From positions 105,598 through 169,597 of the forward strand of contig NZ_WWCT01000015.1 in the NCBI RefSeq assembly GCF_009857605.1: a DNA stretch of 64,000 nucleotides. The letters run 5' to 3'. This DNA is from Duganella levis. Its GTDB lineage: Bacteria > Pseudomonadota > Gammaproteobacteria > Burkholderiales > Burkholderiaceae_D. The notes under the pieces were generated by a model. It saw only the letters and a list, made by a program, of their open reading frames with translations. It did no database searches and was not told where the DNA came from. Made by a program: the position numbers and the translations under genes. Positions within the stretch are counted from its first letter, which is position 1. Every line of letters begins with the position of its first letter. Of the stretch, positions 10,077 to 20,504 are shown in pieces.

Positions 10077-11270
10077 ATGCAACGTATTACCGTTTTAGGC
10101 GCCACCGGTTCGATCGGCGTATCCACGCTGGACGTGGTGGCGCGCCATCCCGGCCGTTACGCCGTCTACGCGCTGTCGGCGCATAGCCGGGTTGAAGAAC
10201 TGGCCGCGCAGTGCGTGCAGTTCCGTCCGGCGCGCGCGGTGGTCGGCACTGCCGCCGCCGCCGACCGCCTGGCGGCGCTGCTGCGCGCCGCCGGCGTCAA
10301 GACCGAAGTGGAGTGGGGCGAGCAGGCCTTGTGCAGCATCGCCAGCGCGCCGGAAGTCGACAGCGTGATGGCCGCCATCGTCGGCGCGGCCGGCCTGGCG
10401 CCGACCCTGGCCGCAGCGCGCGCCGGCAAGAAGATCCTGCTGGCCAACAAAGAAGCGCTGGTGATGTCCGGCCAGCTGTTCATGGACGCCGTGCACGAAT
10501 CGGGCGCCGTGCTGCTGCCGATCGACAGCGAACATAACGCCATCTTCCAGTCGATGCCGCAATTCGGCGGCCGCGTGCCGGCGGTGCGCGAGCAGGCGGC
10601 CGGCGTCGCCAAGATTCTGCTGACCGCTTCCGGCGGCCCGTTCCTGACGCGCGACGTCGCCACGCTGGACGCGGTGACGCCGGAGCAGGCCTGCAAGCAC
10701 CCCAACTGGTCGATGGGCCGCAAGATTTCGGTCGACTCGGCAACCATGATGAACAAGGGCCTGGAAGTGATCGAGGCGCACTGGCTGTTCGGCGCGCCGG
10801 CCGACCAGATCGAAGTGGTGATCCATCCGCAGTCGGTGATCCACTCGATGGTGTCCTACGTCGACGGCTCGGTGCTGGCGCAGCTGGGCAACCCGGACAT
10901 GCGCACGCCGATCGCCCACGCGCTGGCCTACCCGGAGCGCATCGCTTCCGGCGTGGCGCAGCTGGACCTGACCCAGATCGCCACGCTGCAATTTGAAAAA
11001 CCGGACTTTACCCGCTTCCCGTGCCTGGCACTGGCGTTCGACGCGCTGCGCGCCGGCGGCACCGCACCGGCGCTGCTGAACGCGGCCAACGAAGTGGCGG
11101 TACAAGCCTTCCTCGACCGCAAAATCGGCTTCCGCCAGATCGACCGCGTGATCGCACAAGTGGTGGACACACTGCCGCACGGCGACGCCCACAGCATCGA
11201 CGCGGTGCTGGCGCAGGACGCCGCCGCGCGCGCCGCCGCCGAAGCCTGCATCGCCGGACTGGCAGCATGA
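10077..11270 (+). CDS. dxr: 1-deoxy-D-xylulose 5-phosphate reductoisomerase
   Basis: Second step of the MEP isoprenoid pathway, NADPH- and metal-dependent. 397 residues. N-terminal nucleotide motif [18 protein letters not shown], then [24 protein letters not shown] (metal ligands D and E), [27 protein letters not shown], and [10 protein letters not shown]. It sits between cdsA and rseP, the standard proteobacterial order, and its stop overlaps the rseP start (ATGA). Confidence 0.97.
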   Translation: MQRITVLGATGSIGVSTLDVVARHPGRYAVYALSAHSRVEELAAQCVQFRPARAVVGTAAAADRLAALLRAAGVKTEVEWGEQALCSIASAPEVDSVMAAIVGAAGLAPTLAAARAGKKILLANKEALVMSGQLFMDAVHESGAVLLPIDSEHNAIFQSMPQFGGRVPAVREQAAGVAKILLTASGGPFLTRDVATLDAVTPEQACKHPNWSMGRKISVDSATMMNKGLEVIEAHWLFGAPADQIEVVIHPQSVIHSMVSYVDGSVLAQLGNPDMRTPIAHALAYPERIASGVAQLDLTQIATLQFEKPDFTRFPCLALAFDALRAGGTAPALLNAANEVAVQAFLDRKIGFRQIDRVIAQVVDTLPHGDAHSIDAVLAQDAAARAAAEACIAGLAA

Positions 11271-12622
11271 TCTTCCTGCAAAAAGTGCTGGCGTTCGTCT
11301 TCTGCCTGGGTTCTCTGGTGGTGCTGCACGAGCTGGGACATTACCTGGTGGCGCGCTGGTGCGGCGTCAAGGTGCTGCGCTTTTCGGTCGGCATGGGACC
11401 GGTGGTGTGGTCGCGCCGCTTCGGCAAGGACCAGACGGAATGGGCGATTTCCGCGCTGCCGCTGGGCGGCTACGTCAAGATGCTGGACGCCCGCGAAGGC
11501 GAGCTGACCGGCTTGCCGGAGTCCGACCTGAAACGCGAATTCACGCGCCAGAACGTGTGGAAGCGCATCGCCATCGTGGCCGCCGGCCCGATCGCCAACT
11601 TCCTGGTTGCCATCGCGCTGTACGCAGGCCTGTTCATGCACGGCGTGGAAGAACCCACCAGCAAGATCAGCGTCAAGGCCGAGAGCCAGGCCTGGCAGGC
11701 CGGCCTGCGCAGCGGCGACAGCGTGGTGTCGATCAACGAACAGCCGGTGCACGTCTGGTCCGAACTGCGCTGGCAGCTGGTGCAGGCGGCCATCGACAAG
11801 CAGTCGGTGCGGGTGGCGCTGGAACGCGCAGGGCAGGGCCACGTCAACCTGACGCTGGCCGCCAGCGCGCTGCAAGGCTTGAACCTGGAAGGCGACGTGC
11901 CAGGCCAATTGGGCCTGGACGTGGCGCGGCCCTTGCCGGTGGTGCTGCGCGTGCTGCCGGGCGGTCCGGCCGAACGGGCCGGCCTGCAAGCTGGCGATCT
12001 GCTGACCGCCGTTGACGGCGTGGCGGTGGATAACAGCCCAGCCTTCATCGAAAAAATCAGCGCCGCCGCAGGCAAACCGGTGCTGCTGGCGATGCAGCGT
12101 CACGGCCAGCCGCTGACGGTCAGCGTGGTGCCGGCGGCGGTGGAAGCAAAAACCGCTCAAGGAACTGTAACAGTCGGTAAGATCAACGCGGAGATTGCAA
12201 ACCGTCCGGATATGATCAAGGTGCCATCATCCCCTCCCGCGGCAGTCGCCAAGGCGGTCGCGCGGGTCTGGGAGACTTGTACGATGACGCTGAAAATGAT
12301 CGGCAAAATGGTCACCGGCGAGGTCTCGCTGAAGAATGTGACGGGCCCGATCACCATCGCCGATTATGCCGGCCAGACCGCGCAGATGGGCATGGAGTAT
12401 TACCTGAGCTTCGTCGCCTTCATCAGCATCAGTCTGGGTGTGATGAATTTGCTTCCGATTCCCGTTCTAGACGGGGGGCATTTGCTGTATTATTCGCTGG
12501 AAGTTTTAACTGGGCGTTCTGTGCCGGAGCGCGTTGGTGACATCGCGCAGCGTCTCGGCATGGGCTTGTTATTGAGCCTGATGCTGCTGGCGGTGTTTAA
12601 CGACGTTGCCCGGCTGCTGTAG
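11267..12622 (+). CDS. rseP: RIP metalloprotease RseP
   Basis: Inner-membrane site-2 protease that cleaves anti-sigma factors and signal peptide remnants. 451 residues from the ATG at 11267 ([20 protein letters not shown]), which overlaps the dxr stop; earlier in-frame codons lie inside dxr. Zinc motif HELGH at about residues 22-26 in the first membrane helix, then [11 protein letters not shown]; two PDZ domains in the middle (around 115-190 and 205-290); second metal motif [11 protein letters not shown] near residue 400. Potentially relevant to the transmembrane anti-sigma factor at 32.8 kb. Confidence 0.96.
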   Translation: MIFLQKVLAFVFCLGSLVVLHELGHYLVARWCGVKVLRFSVGMGPVVWSRRFGKDQTEWAISALPLGGYVKMLDAREGELTGLPESDLKREFTRQNVWKRIAIVAAGPIANFLVAIALYAGLFMHGVEEPTSKISVKAESQAWQAGLRSGDSVVSINEQPVHVWSELRWQLVQAAIDKQSVRVALERAGQGHVNLTLAASALQGLNLEGDVPGQLGLDVARPLPVVLRVLPGGPAERAGLQAGDLLTAVDGVAVDNSPAFIEKISAAAGKPVLLAMQRHGQPLTVSVVPAAVEAKTAQGTVTVGKINAEIANRPDMIKVPSSPPAAVAKAVARVWETCTMTLKMIGKMVTGEVSLKNVTGPITIADYAGQTAQMGMEYYLSFVAFISISLGVMNLLPIPVLDGGHLLYYSLEVLTGRSVPERVGDIAQRLGMGLLLSLMLLAVFNDVARLL

Positions 12623-12661
12623 CTGTACTGTGTAGTTCTCGTTGATTAGCCATTGAAACCG

Positions 12662-14998
12662 ATGAAAAGATATTCTGATCGTATTACCTCTACTTCCTTG
12701 CGCCGCAGCCTGATCGGCGCCGCTGTCCTGGCACTGTGCAGCGGCAGCGCGCTCGCTGTCGAGCCCTTCGTCATCAAAGATATCCGCATCGAAGGCATTC
12801 AGCGTACGGAAGCCGGTACGGTCTTCAGCTATCTGCCGGTGCGTGTCGGCGAAACCTTCAACGACGACAAATCGGTCACCGCCATCAAGGCGCTGTACGC
12901 CACCGGTTTCTTCAAGGACGTCAAGCTGGAACAGGACGGCCAGGTGCTGGTCGTCCTGGTCGAGGAACGCCCGGCCATCGCCAAGGTGGACTTCACCGGC
13001 ACCAAGGAATTTGAAAAAGACACGCTGATCAAGGCGCTGAAAGACATCGGCGTCGGCGAAGCCAAGACCTTCGAAAAAGCCTCGGTCGATCGCGCCGAGC
13101 AGGAATTGAAGCGCCAGTATCTGTCGCACGGCCTGTATGGCGTCAAAGTCGAAACTACCGTCACGCCGCTGGAACGCAACCGCGTCAACATCAACTTCGT
13201 GGTGGACGAGGGCGAGATCGCCAAGATCAAAGAGATCAACATCGTCGGCAACAAGGTGTTCTCCGACAAAGAGCTGAAAGAAAACCTGGCGCTGAATACC
13301 GGCGGCTGGTTCAGCTGGTACACCAAGGCCAACCAGTACTCCAAGACCAAGCTGACCGGCGACATCGAGTCGCTCAAGTCTTTCTATCTGAATCGCGGCT
13401 ACATCAGCATGAACATCGATTCCACCCAGGTCTCGATCACGCCCGACAAGAAGGACATCTACATCACCATCAACATCACCGAGGGTGAGCAGTACAAAGT
13501 CAAGAACATCAAGTTCGAAGGCGAGACCTTCGGCCGCGAAGAAGAACTGCGTTCGCTGGTGCTGCTGCGCAGCGGCCAGACCTACTCGGGCGAGCTGCTG
13601 ACCGCCACCAACAAACTGATTTCGGACCGCCTGGGCACCTTCGGCTACGCCTTCGCCAACGTCAACGCGTCGCCGGACATCGATGTCGAGAAGCGCGAAG
13701 TGTCGTTCACCTTCTTCATCGATCCGGGCAAGCGCGCCTACGTGCGCCACATGAACATCGCCGGCAACACCTCGACCCGTGACGAAGTGATCCGCCGCGA
13801 GTTCCGCCAGTTCGAATCGAGCTGGTACGACGCCAACAAGATCAAGCTGTCGCGCGACCGCGTCGACCGTCTGGGCTACTTCAAGGACGTGACGGTCGAT
13901 ACGCCGGAAGCGCAAGGCACCTCCGACCAGGTCGACGTCAACCTGACCGTGACCGAGCGCCCGACCGGTAACTTCCAGATCGGCGGCGCGTTCTCGCAGT
14001 CGGAGAAGTTCTCGTTCCAGGCAGCGATCCAGCAGGCCAACTTTGCCGGTTCCGGCACCACGGTGGGCCTGGAGCTGAATACCTCGAAATACAGCCGCAC
14101 GATTTCGTTCTCGCAGACCGACCCGTACTACACCGACGACGGCGTCTCGCGCGGCTACGAGCTGTATCTGCGCACGCAACAACCGCCGGCGCTGAACATC
14201 GGTTCCTACACGATTAAACAGCAGGGCGGCCGCATCAGCTACGGCGTGCCGTTCTCGGAAGTCGACACCGTGTTCTTCGGCATCGGCCTGGAACGCTCGA
14301 AGATCACCACCGACGCCACCTCGCCGACCCGCTTCCGCGAATACGTGACCACCATTACCGGCATCGCCAACGGTATCGGCACCGCCGCCACCAACGCCGT
14401 GCCGCTGACCATGGCGTGGGCGCGCGACAGCCGTGACTCGGCAGTGACGCCAACCATCGGCCGCTACCAGCGCGCCAACCTGGAGCTGGATCTGGTCGGC
14501 CAGCAGAAATACTACCGCGCCGTCTACGAGCAGCAGTGGTACAAGCCGCTGTTCTCGAAAGTGACGCTGGCATTGAAAGGCGAGTTCGACTACGGCCATG
14601 GCATTGGCAACAGCAGCTACCCGGTATTCAAGAACTTCTACGCCGGCGGTATCGGTTCGGTGCGCGGCTATCTGAGCTCGTCGCTGGGCGCGGTCGACTA
14701 CACCTACGGCGATGCCCTGGGCGGCGCTTCGCGTATTATCGGCAATGCCGAGCTGCAGCTGCCGTTCCCAGGCTCCGGCCAGGACCGCAGCCTGCGCTGG
14801 TTCGGCTTCCTCGATACCGGCCAGGTCTATCAGGAAGGTCAGAAGATGCGCGCTTCCGAGCTGCGCTACTCGACCGGTCTGGGCATCAGCTGGATTTCGC
14901 CGGTGGGGCCGCTGAAACTGAGTTATGCTAAGCCGTTGAACGCCAAGACCGGCGACCGTCTGGAACGCTTCCAGTTCCAGATGGGTACGGGCTTCTAA
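12662..14998 (+). CDS. bamA: Outer membrane protein assembly factor BamA
   Basis: Central component of the beta-barrel assembly machine. 778 residues from the ATG at 12662 (MKRYSDRITSTSLRRSLIGA), preferred over an in-frame TTG three codons earlier. Signal peptide to about residue 32 (CSGSALA), five POTRA domains to about residue 420 (first begins FVIKDIRIEGIQRTEAGTVF), then the Omp85 barrel with GGIGSVRGYLSSSLG (the conserved VRGY/F loop motif) and a C-terminal beta signal ending FQFQMGTGF. Followed by skp and lipid A genes as usual. Confidence 0.98.
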   Translation: MKRYSDRITSTSLRRSLIGAAVLALCSGSALAVEPFVIKDIRIEGIQRTEAGTVFSYLPVRVGETFNDDKSVTAIKALYATGFFKDVKLEQDGQVLVVLVEERPAIAKVDFTGTKEFEKDTLIKALKDIGVGEAKTFEKASVDRAEQELKRQYLSHGLYGVKVETTVTPLERNRVNINFVVDEGEIAKIKEINIVGNKVFSDKELKENLALNTGGWFSWYTKANQYSKTKLTGDIESLKSFYLNRGYISMNIDSTQVSITPDKKDIYITINITEGEQYKVKNIKFEGETFGREEELRSLVLLRSGQTYSGELLTATNKLISDRLGTFGYAFANVNASPDIDVEKREVSFTFFIDPGKRAYVRHMNIAGNTSTRDEVIRREFRQFESSWYDANKIKLSRDRVDRLGYFKDVTVDTPEAQGTSDQVDVNLTVTERPTGNFQIGGAFSQSEKFSFQAAIQQANFAGSGTTVGLELNTSKYSRTISFSQTDPYYTDDGVSRGYELYLRTQQPPALNIGSYTIKQQGGRISYGVPFSEVDTVFFGIGLERSKITTDATSPTRFREYVTTITGIANGIGTAATNAVPLTMAWARDSRDSAVTPTIGRYQRANLELDLVGQQKYYRAVYEQQWYKPLFSKVTLALKGEFDYGHGIGNSSYPVFKNFYAGGIGSVRGYLSSSLGAVDYTYGDALGGASRIIGNAELQLPFPGSGQDRSLRWFGFLDTGQVYQEGQKMRASELRYSTGLGISWISPVGPLKLSYAKPLNAKTGDRLERFQFQMGTGF

Positions 14999-15047
14999 GT
15001 TCGCTACTAATGCATAAAAGTAATATTTTTTATTTCGGAGAAATAAG

Positions 15048-15572
15048 TTGAAGACTGCATCCGCAACCATGACCAAATATTTCGCCATGCTGGCACTGGG
15101 CTGGTGTGCATTGGCGCCGGTGCAGGCCCAGACCTCGGCCTCGCGCATTGCCTGGATTAGCCCGGAGCGCATCTACAACGAATCCAAGCTGGCCAAGCTG
15201 GCCGAAGAAAAGTTGAAGGAAGAGTTCAAGGGCCGCGAGAAGGCCATGAGCGAGATGGCGGCGCGCCTGAAGACGGCGTCCGACAAGCTGGAGGCGGATG
15301 CGCCGACCTTGACTGAGGCCGACCGCATCAAGCGCCAGCGCGACGTGTTTGAACTGGACAAGGAATACCAGCGCCGCCAGCGCGAATTCCGCGAAGACGT
15401 CAGCCAGCGCACCAACGAGGAGCGCCAGGCGATCTCGGAAAAAGCCACCAAGATCATCAAGCAGCTGGCCAATGTCGAAGGCTTTGACATTGTGCTGCAG
15501 GATGCCGTCTGGGCCAGCAGCCGCATCGACATCACCGAGAAGGTGTTGGCTGCGCTGGATAAAGACAAGTAA
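15048..15572 (+). CDS. skp: Periplasmic OmpH/Skp family chaperone
   Basis: Trimeric holdase that carries unfolded outer membrane proteins to Bam. 174 residues when read from TTG at 15048; this start is favoured because CGGAG lies 7 bases upstream, whereas the first ATG (15069) has none in reach. The signal peptide ends near CALAPVQAQ; the mature part starts RIAWISPERIYNESKLAK and is a long charged coiled coil (about residues 45-130), ending VLAALDKDK. Directly downstream of bamA and before lpxD. Confidence 0.93.
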   Translation: MKTASATMTKYFAMLALGWCALAPVQAQTSASRIAWISPERIYNESKLAKLAEEKLKEEFKGREKAMSEMAARLKTASDKLEADAPTLTEADRIKRQRDVFELDKEYQRRQREFREDVSQRTNEERQAISEKATKIIKQLANVEGFDIVLQDAVWASSRIDITEKVLAALDKDK

Positions 15573-15593
15573 AACTCAAGATTGGATCACCCG

Positions 15594-16646
15594 ATGGGCA
15601 CTCGACTAGGAGCATTGGTCGAACGCTTGGGCGGACAGCTGGTAGGCGATGCGAACCTGGAAGTCTCCGGGATCGCGCCACTGGCGGATGCCGGCGTTTC
15701 GCACATCAGCTTTCTCAGCAATAGCAAACTGCGCGCCGAGGCGTTGCAGAGCAAGGCGGCGGCACTTATCGTGTCGGCCGCCGATGACGCTTTTATCGCC
15801 GCCGGCTACCATGGTGCGCGCATCGTCGTCCCGAATCCGTATGTGTACTTCGCCCGCGCGGCCCAGTATTTCGAATCCTTGACGGCGATCGTGCCGTCGG
15901 CCGGCGTGCATGCGTCGGCGGTGGTGGCCGATAGTGCGCAGGTGGCGGCTTCGGCCCACATCGGCGCGCGCGCGGTGATCGAAGACGGCGCCGTGATCGG
16001 CGAGCACGCAGTGATTGGCGCCGGCTGCTATGTCGGCCGCGAGGCGGTGGTGGGCGAGGGCACGCAGTTCTTCGCCAACGTCACCTTCCACGCGCGCTGC
16101 CAGATCGGCAAGCGCGGCATCATTCACTCGGGCGCGGTGATCGGCACCGACGGCTTCGGCTTTGCCAACGAGGGCGGCGTCTACATCAAGATTCCGCAGA
16201 CCGGCCGGGTGATGATCGGCGACGATGTCGACATCGGCGCCAACACCACCATCGACCGTGGCGCGCTGGCCGATACGGTTATCGAAGATGGCGTCAAGCT
16301 GGATAACCAGATCCAGATCGGCCATAACTGCCATATCGGCGCGCACACGGCGATGGCCGGCTGCGTCGGCGTGGCCGGCAGCGCCAAGATCGGCAAATAC
16401 TGCACTTTCGGCGGCGCCGCCATGGTGCTGGGCCACCTGACCATCGTCGACAAGGTGCACGTGGGCTCAGGCTCGATGGTGTCGCGCTCGATCCTGGAAC
16501 CTGGCCAGTACACCGGCTTCTACCCGCTGGCGAAAAACGCCGACTGGGAAAAATCGGCGGCGATTGTCCGCAATTTGTCCGCCATGCGCGATAAAATCCG
16601 CGCGCTGGAAAAAACCATTAAAACACGAACTGAAAACGAATCATGA
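15594..16646 (+). CDS. lpxD: UDP-3-O-(3-hydroxymyristoyl)glucosamine N-acyltransferase
   Basis: Third step of lipid A synthesis. 350 residues from the ATG at 15594 ([16 protein letters not shown]); an in-frame TTG four codons upstream is the alternative. The N-terminal uridine-binding domain ([14 protein letters not shown]) is followed by a left-handed beta-helix of hexapeptide repeats from residue 105 to about 310 and a C-terminal helix. Signature [20 protein letters not shown] and catalytic histidine region [13 protein letters not shown]. Overlaps fabZ by 4 bases (ATGA). Confidence 0.96.
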   Translation: MGTRLGALVERLGGQLVGDANLEVSGIAPLADAGVSHISFLSNSKLRAEALQSKAAALIVSAADDAFIAAGYHGARIVVPNPYVYFARAAQYFESLTAIVPSAGVHASAVVADSAQVAASAHIGARAVIEDGAVIGEHAVIGAGCYVGREAVVGEGTQFFANVTFHARCQIGKRGIIHSGAVIGTDGFGFANEGGVYIKIPQTGRVMIGDDVDIGANTTIDRGALADTVIEDGVKLDNQIQIGHNCHIGAHTAMAGCVGVAGSAKIGKYCTFGGAAMVLGHLTIVDKVHVGSGSMVSRSILEPGQYTGFYPLAKNADWEKSAAIVRNLSAMRDKIRALEKTIKTRTENES

Positions 16647-17143
16647 CCACTACTCCCGACACCGCCGCCGCCAAGACCATGGACATCTGCGAGATCAAGG
16701 CCTACCTGCCGCACCGCTATCCGATGCTGCTGGTCGACCGCGTGCTCGCGTACGAAGAGAACAAGTCCATCACCGCCATCAAGAACGTGACCGTCAACGA
16801 AGAATTCTTCAACGGCCACTTCCCGCACAAGCCGGTCATGCCGGGCGTGCTGATGATCGAGGCGATGGCGCAGACGGCGGCCCTGCTGTCGTTCAAGACC
16901 ATGGGCATCAAGCCGGATGAGAACTCGGTGGTGTACTTCGTCGGCATCGACAACGCGCGCTTCAAGCGTCCGGTCGGTCCTGGCGACCAGCTGAAGATGG
17001 ACATCGAAATCGTGCGCGTGTCGCGCGGCATCTGGAAATACAAGGCAGTCGGCACGGTCGACGGCCAGACCGCTGTCGAAGCGGATCTGATGTGCACCAT
17101 CCGTAATGCGGCCGACGCATCGCAGCCGGCCGCAGGACAGTAA
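16643..17143 (+). CDS. fabZ: 3-hydroxyacyl-ACP dehydratase FabZ
   Basis: Dehydrates beta-hydroxyacyl-ACP in fatty acid elongation and shares its hydroxymyristoyl-ACP substrate with LpxA and LpxD, which explains the position. 166 residues, hot-dog fold. Motifs: [18 protein letters not shown], then [20 protein letters not shown] with the catalytic histidine and glutamate, and [12 protein letters not shown]. The first 18 residues (polar, alanine-rich) and the last 12 extend slightly beyond the core. Confidence 0.97.
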   Translation: MTTTPDTAAAKTMDICEIKAYLPHRYPMLLVDRVLAYEENKSITAIKNVTVNEEFFNGHFPHKPVMPGVLMIEAMAQTAALLSFKTMGIKPDENSVVYFVGIDNARFKRPVGPGDQLKMDIEIVRVSRGIWKYKAVGTVDGQTAVEADLMCTIRNAADASQPAAGQ

Positions 17144-17145
17144 TC

Positions 17146-17937
17146 ATGGCCAAGATACACGCCACCGCTGTCGTCGACAGCAAGGCCGAACTGCACGACA
17201 GCGTGGATATCGGCCCGTATTCCGTGGTCGGCCCGAACGTCGTCATCGGTTCCGGCACGGTGGTCGGCCCGCACGTGGTGATCGAAGGCCACACGACCAT
17301 CGGCAGTGACAACAAGTTCTTCCAGTTCTCGTCGATCGGCGCCGCGCCGCAGGACAAGAAGTGGAGCGGCGAGCCGACCCGCCTGACCATCGGCGACCGC
17401 AACACCATCCGTGAATTCTGCACCTTCAACACCGGCACGGTGCAGGACAAGGGCGTGACCTCGCTCGGCAACGACAACTGGATCTCGGCCTACGTCCACC
17501 TGGCGCATGACTGCGTGGTAGGCAGCAATACGATCTTCTCGAACAACGCGCAGATCGCCGGCCACGTGGAAATCGGCGACTGGGTGATCATGAGCGGTTT
17601 CGCCAACGTGCACCAGTTCTGCAAGATCGGCGCGCACGCGTTTGTCGGCATGAGCACCTCGCTGACCCAGGACGTGCCGCCGTTCGTGCTGTTGAACGGT
17701 AATCCGGCATCGGCCCATGGCGTCAATATCGAAGGCCTGAAACGGCGCGGCTTTACGCGTGAGCAGATCAACGGCATCCGCGCGGCCTACAAGATCATCT
17801 ACCGCTCCGGCCACACGCTGGAAGAAGCCAAGGCGGCCCTGATCGCCGAAGAAGCGACGGTACCGGCCGACGTCGCGCTGCACATGCGCGCCATGCGTGA
17901 ATTCCTCGATACCGCGAGCCGTGGCATCGTCCGCTGA
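17146..17937 (+). CDS. lpxA: Acyl-ACP--UDP-N-acetylglucosamine O-acyltransferase
   Basis: First committed step of lipid A synthesis. 263 residues, typical. Hexapeptide-repeat beta-helix (residues 1-190: VDIGPYSVVGPNVVIGSGTV), catalytic histidine in VHLAHDCVVGSNT, conserved GFANVHQFCKIGAHAF, and a helical C-terminal domain (LKRRGFTREQINGIRAAYK). Two bases after fabZ; its 3' end overlaps the likely lpxB start. Confidence 0.97.
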   Translation: MAKIHATAVVDSKAELHDSVDIGPYSVVGPNVVIGSGTVVGPHVVIEGHTTIGSDNKFFQFSSIGAAPQDKKWSGEPTRLTIGDRNTIREFCTFNTGTVQDKGVTSLGNDNWISAYVHLAHDCVVGSNTIFSNNAQIAGHVEIGDWVIMSGFANVHQFCKIGAHAFVGMSTSLTQDVPPFVLLNGNPASAHGVNIEGLKRRGFTREQINGIRAAYKIIYRSGHTLEEAKAALIAEEATVPADVALHMRAMREFLDTASRGIVR

Positions 17938-19087
17938 CACGCCGCTGTCCCTGGCCCTGGTGGCCGGCGAGCCGTCCGGCGACATGCTGGCGGCTCGTTT
18001 GCTTTCGGGCCTGCGTCCGCACCTGCCGGAAGCGCGCTTCCACGGCATCGGCGGACCGCAGATGATGGCGCAGGGCTTCGAATCGCACTGGCCGATGGAC
18101 CAGCTGACCGTACGCGGCCTGCTGCCGGTGCTGCTGCGTTACCGCGAACTGAAAGGCATCCAGAGCGCGCTGCGCGACCAGTTGCTGGCCGACCGGCCGG
18201 CGGCCTTCATCGGCGCCGACTATCCGGGCTTTAACCTCGGGCTGGAAATGCAGCTGAAGGATGCCGGCATCCCGACCGTGCATTACATCGGGCCGCAGAT
18301 CTGGGCCTGGCGCGGTGGCCGCATCAAGAAGATCATCAAGGCGGTGTCGCACATGCTGGTAGTCTTCCCGTTCGAGGAAGAGATTTATAAAAAGGCCGGC
18401 GTGCCGGTCAGCTATGTCGGCCATCCGCTGGCCGAACTGATTCCGCTGGCGCCGGACGAAGGCGCCGCGCGGCGCGCGCTCGGTTTGCCGGAAGACGCCA
18501 ACGTGGTCACCATCATGCCGGGCAGCCGCATGTCGGAGATCAAGTACAACACGGTGGCCTTCGTGCAGGCGGCGCGGCTGCTGAAAATTCGCGACCGTTC
18601 CTTGAAGTTTGTCGTGCCGATGGCCGGCGAACGCCAGCGTGCGTACTTCCTTGAGCTGATCGCGCAGGCGGGCTTGCAGGACATCGAGCTGCAACTGCTG
18701 GACGGCCAGTCGCACACCGCGATTGCGGCGGCTGATGCGGTAATGGTGGCCTCCGGCACGGCGTCGCTGGAAGTGGCGCTGTTCAAGAAGCCGATGGTCA
18801 TCGCCTACAAGATGGCTGAACTGGAGTGGCAGATCCTGCGCCACTTCGGCTACCAACCGTGGATCGGCATGCCGAATATCCTGGCGCGCGAATTCCTGGT
18901 GCCCGAGCTGCTGCAACACGCCGCCAACCCTGAAGCGCTGGCGGATGCGATGTGGAAGCAGCTGAGCGACGCGCCGCATCGCCTGCGGCTGGCGCAGCGC
19001 TTCACCGACATGCATCACAGCCTGCTGCGCAACAGCGCAGCGGAGAGTGCGGCGGCGGTGCTCCAAGTTATAGAAAGATCAAAGTGA
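17921..19087 (+). CDS. lpxB: Lipid-A-disaccharide synthase
   Basis: Glycosyltransferase GT19 joining UDP-diacylglucosamine and lipid X. 388 residues from GTG at 17921 ([20 protein letters not shown]), which puts the start the usual 10 residues before [14 protein letters not shown] at 17897 would add eight residues. Either overlaps the lpxA end. Motifs: [36 protein letters not shown], and [20 protein letters not shown]. The stop overlaps the rnhB GTG (GTGA). Confidence 0.96.
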   Translation: MASSADTPLSLALVAGEPSGDMLAARLLSGLRPHLPEARFHGIGGPQMMAQGFESHWPMDQLTVRGLLPVLLRYRELKGIQSALRDQLLADRPAAFIGADYPGFNLGLEMQLKDAGIPTVHYIGPQIWAWRGGRIKKIIKAVSHMLVVFPFEEEIYKKAGVPVSYVGHPLAELIPLAPDEGAARRALGLPEDANVVTIMPGSRMSEIKYNTVAFVQAARLLKIRDRSLKFVVPMAGERQRAYFLELIAQAGLQDIELQLLDGQSHTAIAAADAVMVASGTASLEVALFKKPMVIAYKMAELEWQILRHFGYQPWIGMPNILAREFLVPELLQHAANPEALADAMWKQLSDAPHRLRLAQRFTDMHHSLLRNSAAESAAAVLQVIERSK

Positions 19088-19704
19088 ACAACCAAAACCT
19101 CGGCCTGTTTGACGACCTGCCGGCATCGGCCGATGAAATCATTTGCGGCGTGGACGAAGCGGGCCGCGGCCCGCTGGCCGGCCCGGTGTTCGCGGCCGCC
19201 GTCATCCTCGACGTGTCGCGTCCCATCGAAGGCCTGCGCGACTCGAAAAAACTGACCGAAGCCAAACGCGACATGCTGGCGCCGCTGATCAAGCAGCACG
19301 CGCTGGCGTGGGCGATTGCCGAAGCGTCGGAAGAAGAAATCGACAAGCTGAATATCCTGCAAGCGTCGATGATGGCCATGCGCCGCGCGGTGGAAGCGCT
19401 GAGCACCGTGCCGACCCTGGCCCTGATCGACGGCAACCGTTGCCCGGTCATGAAAATCCAGAGCATCGCCATCATCGGCGGCGACGACAAGGTGGACGCC
19501 ATCTCGGCCGCCTCGATCCTGGCCAAGACCGCGCGCGACGCCGCGCTGGTGGTGCTGCATCAGCGCTATCCAGAATACTGCTTCGACCAGCACAAGGGCT
19601 ACGGCACCGCGCTGCACCTGGAGCGCCTGCGCGCGCACGGCCCGTCGCCGGTGCATCGCCGCTCGTTTGCGCCGGTGCGCAAGCTGCTGGAGGTGAGCCT
19701 GTGA
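19084..19704 (+). CDS. rnhB: Ribonuclease HII
   Basis: Removes ribonucleotides from DNA and RNA-DNA hybrids. 206 residues from GTG at 19084 ([20 protein letters not shown]), which overlaps the lpxB stop. Catalytic acidic residues in [42 protein letters not shown] and [11 protein letters not shown], then [20 protein letters not shown]. Its stop overlaps the next gene (GTGA), so lpxB, rnhB and the methyltransferase form a translationally coupled chain. Confidence 0.96.
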   Translation: MNNQNLGLFDDLPASADEIICGVDEAGRGPLAGPVFAAAVILDVSRPIEGLRDSKKLTEAKRDMLAPLIKQHALAWAIAEASEEEIDKLNILQASMMAMRRAVEALSTVPTLALIDGNRCPVMKIQSIAIIGGDDKVDAISAASILAKTARDAALVVLHQRYPEYCFDQHKGYGTALHLERLRAHGPSPVHRRSFAPVRKLLEVSL

Positions 19705-20486
19705 AGACGATTACTTCGCGCGACAACGCGCAATACAAGGAACTGGTCAAGCTGGCCGGCAGCCAGTCGGCACGCCGCAAGGCCGGCCGCACGCTGCTGG
19801 ACGGCGTGCACCTGTGCCAGTCCTTTCTGCAACTGCGCGGCATGCCGGAGCAGTGCGTGGTCAGCGAAAGCGCGCTGCACAATCCGGAAGTGATGGAGAT
19901 TGTCGGCCAGCTGGAAGCGCAACGCGCGCACGTGCTGGCGCTGCCGGATGCCCTGTACAACGGCATCAGCCAGGTCGAACATGGCGTCGGCGTGATGTTC
20001 TCGATCGCCACGCCGGAACGCGAGGTGACGGCGCCGGTGAGCGTATCGGCGGTGCTGCTGGACGGCGTGCAGGACCCCGGCAACGTCGGCTCCATCCTGC
20101 GCAGCGCGGCGGCGGCAGGCGTGACGCAAGTATATTGCAGCGCCGGCACGGCCTTCTGCTGGTCGCCGAAAGTGCTGCGGGCCGCGATGGGCGCGCACTT
20201 CGTGCTGGATATCTTTGAAAACGTCGACCTGGCGGAGCTGGTGCGCAACGCCAAGGTGCAGACGCTGGCGACCAGCGGCTACGCCACCCAGCGCCTGTAC
20301 GACGTCGACCTGCGCGCGCCGACCGCCTGGCTGTTCGGCCACGAAGGCCAGGGCGTGGCGGACGATTTGCTGTCGATGGCCACGCATCAGGTGGTGATCC
20401 CGCATCTGGGGCAGGTGGAATCGCTCAACGTGGCCGCCTGCGCGGCAGTATGCTTTTTCGAGCAAGTCAGGCAGAATCTGACGTAA
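19701..20486 (+). CDS. TrmH/SpoU family RNA 2'-O-methyltransferase
   Basis: 261 residues from GTG at 19701 ([20 protein letters not shown]). The N-terminal substrate-binding domain ([20 protein letters not shown]) is followed by the SPOUT fold with its three motifs: [31 protein letters not shown] and [18 protein letters not shown], forming the trefoil-knot SAM site. Likely methylates a ribose in 23S rRNA, but the exact site cannot be read from sequence. Coupled to rnhB by start-stop overlap. Confidence 0.93.
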   Translation: MKTITSRDNAQYKELVKLAGSQSARRKAGRTLLDGVHLCQSFLQLRGMPEQCVVSESALHNPEVMEIVGQLEAQRAHVLALPDALYNGISQVEHGVGVMFSIATPEREVTAPVSVSAVLLDGVQDPGNVGSILRSAAAAGVTQVYCSAGTAFCWSPKVLRAAMGAHFVLDIFENVDLAELVRNAKVQTLATSGYATQRLYDVDLRAPTAWLFGHEGQGVADDLLSMATHQVVIPHLGQVESLNVAACAAVCFFEQVRQNLT

Positions 20487-20504
20487 GCACACATTGGAGC
20501 CGTC

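Noticed and set aside
12569..15172. 867-codon leftward frame opposite bamA
   Set aside because: Antisense shadow of bamA and skp; repetitive VDVD/LDV content reflects the complement of bamA codons.
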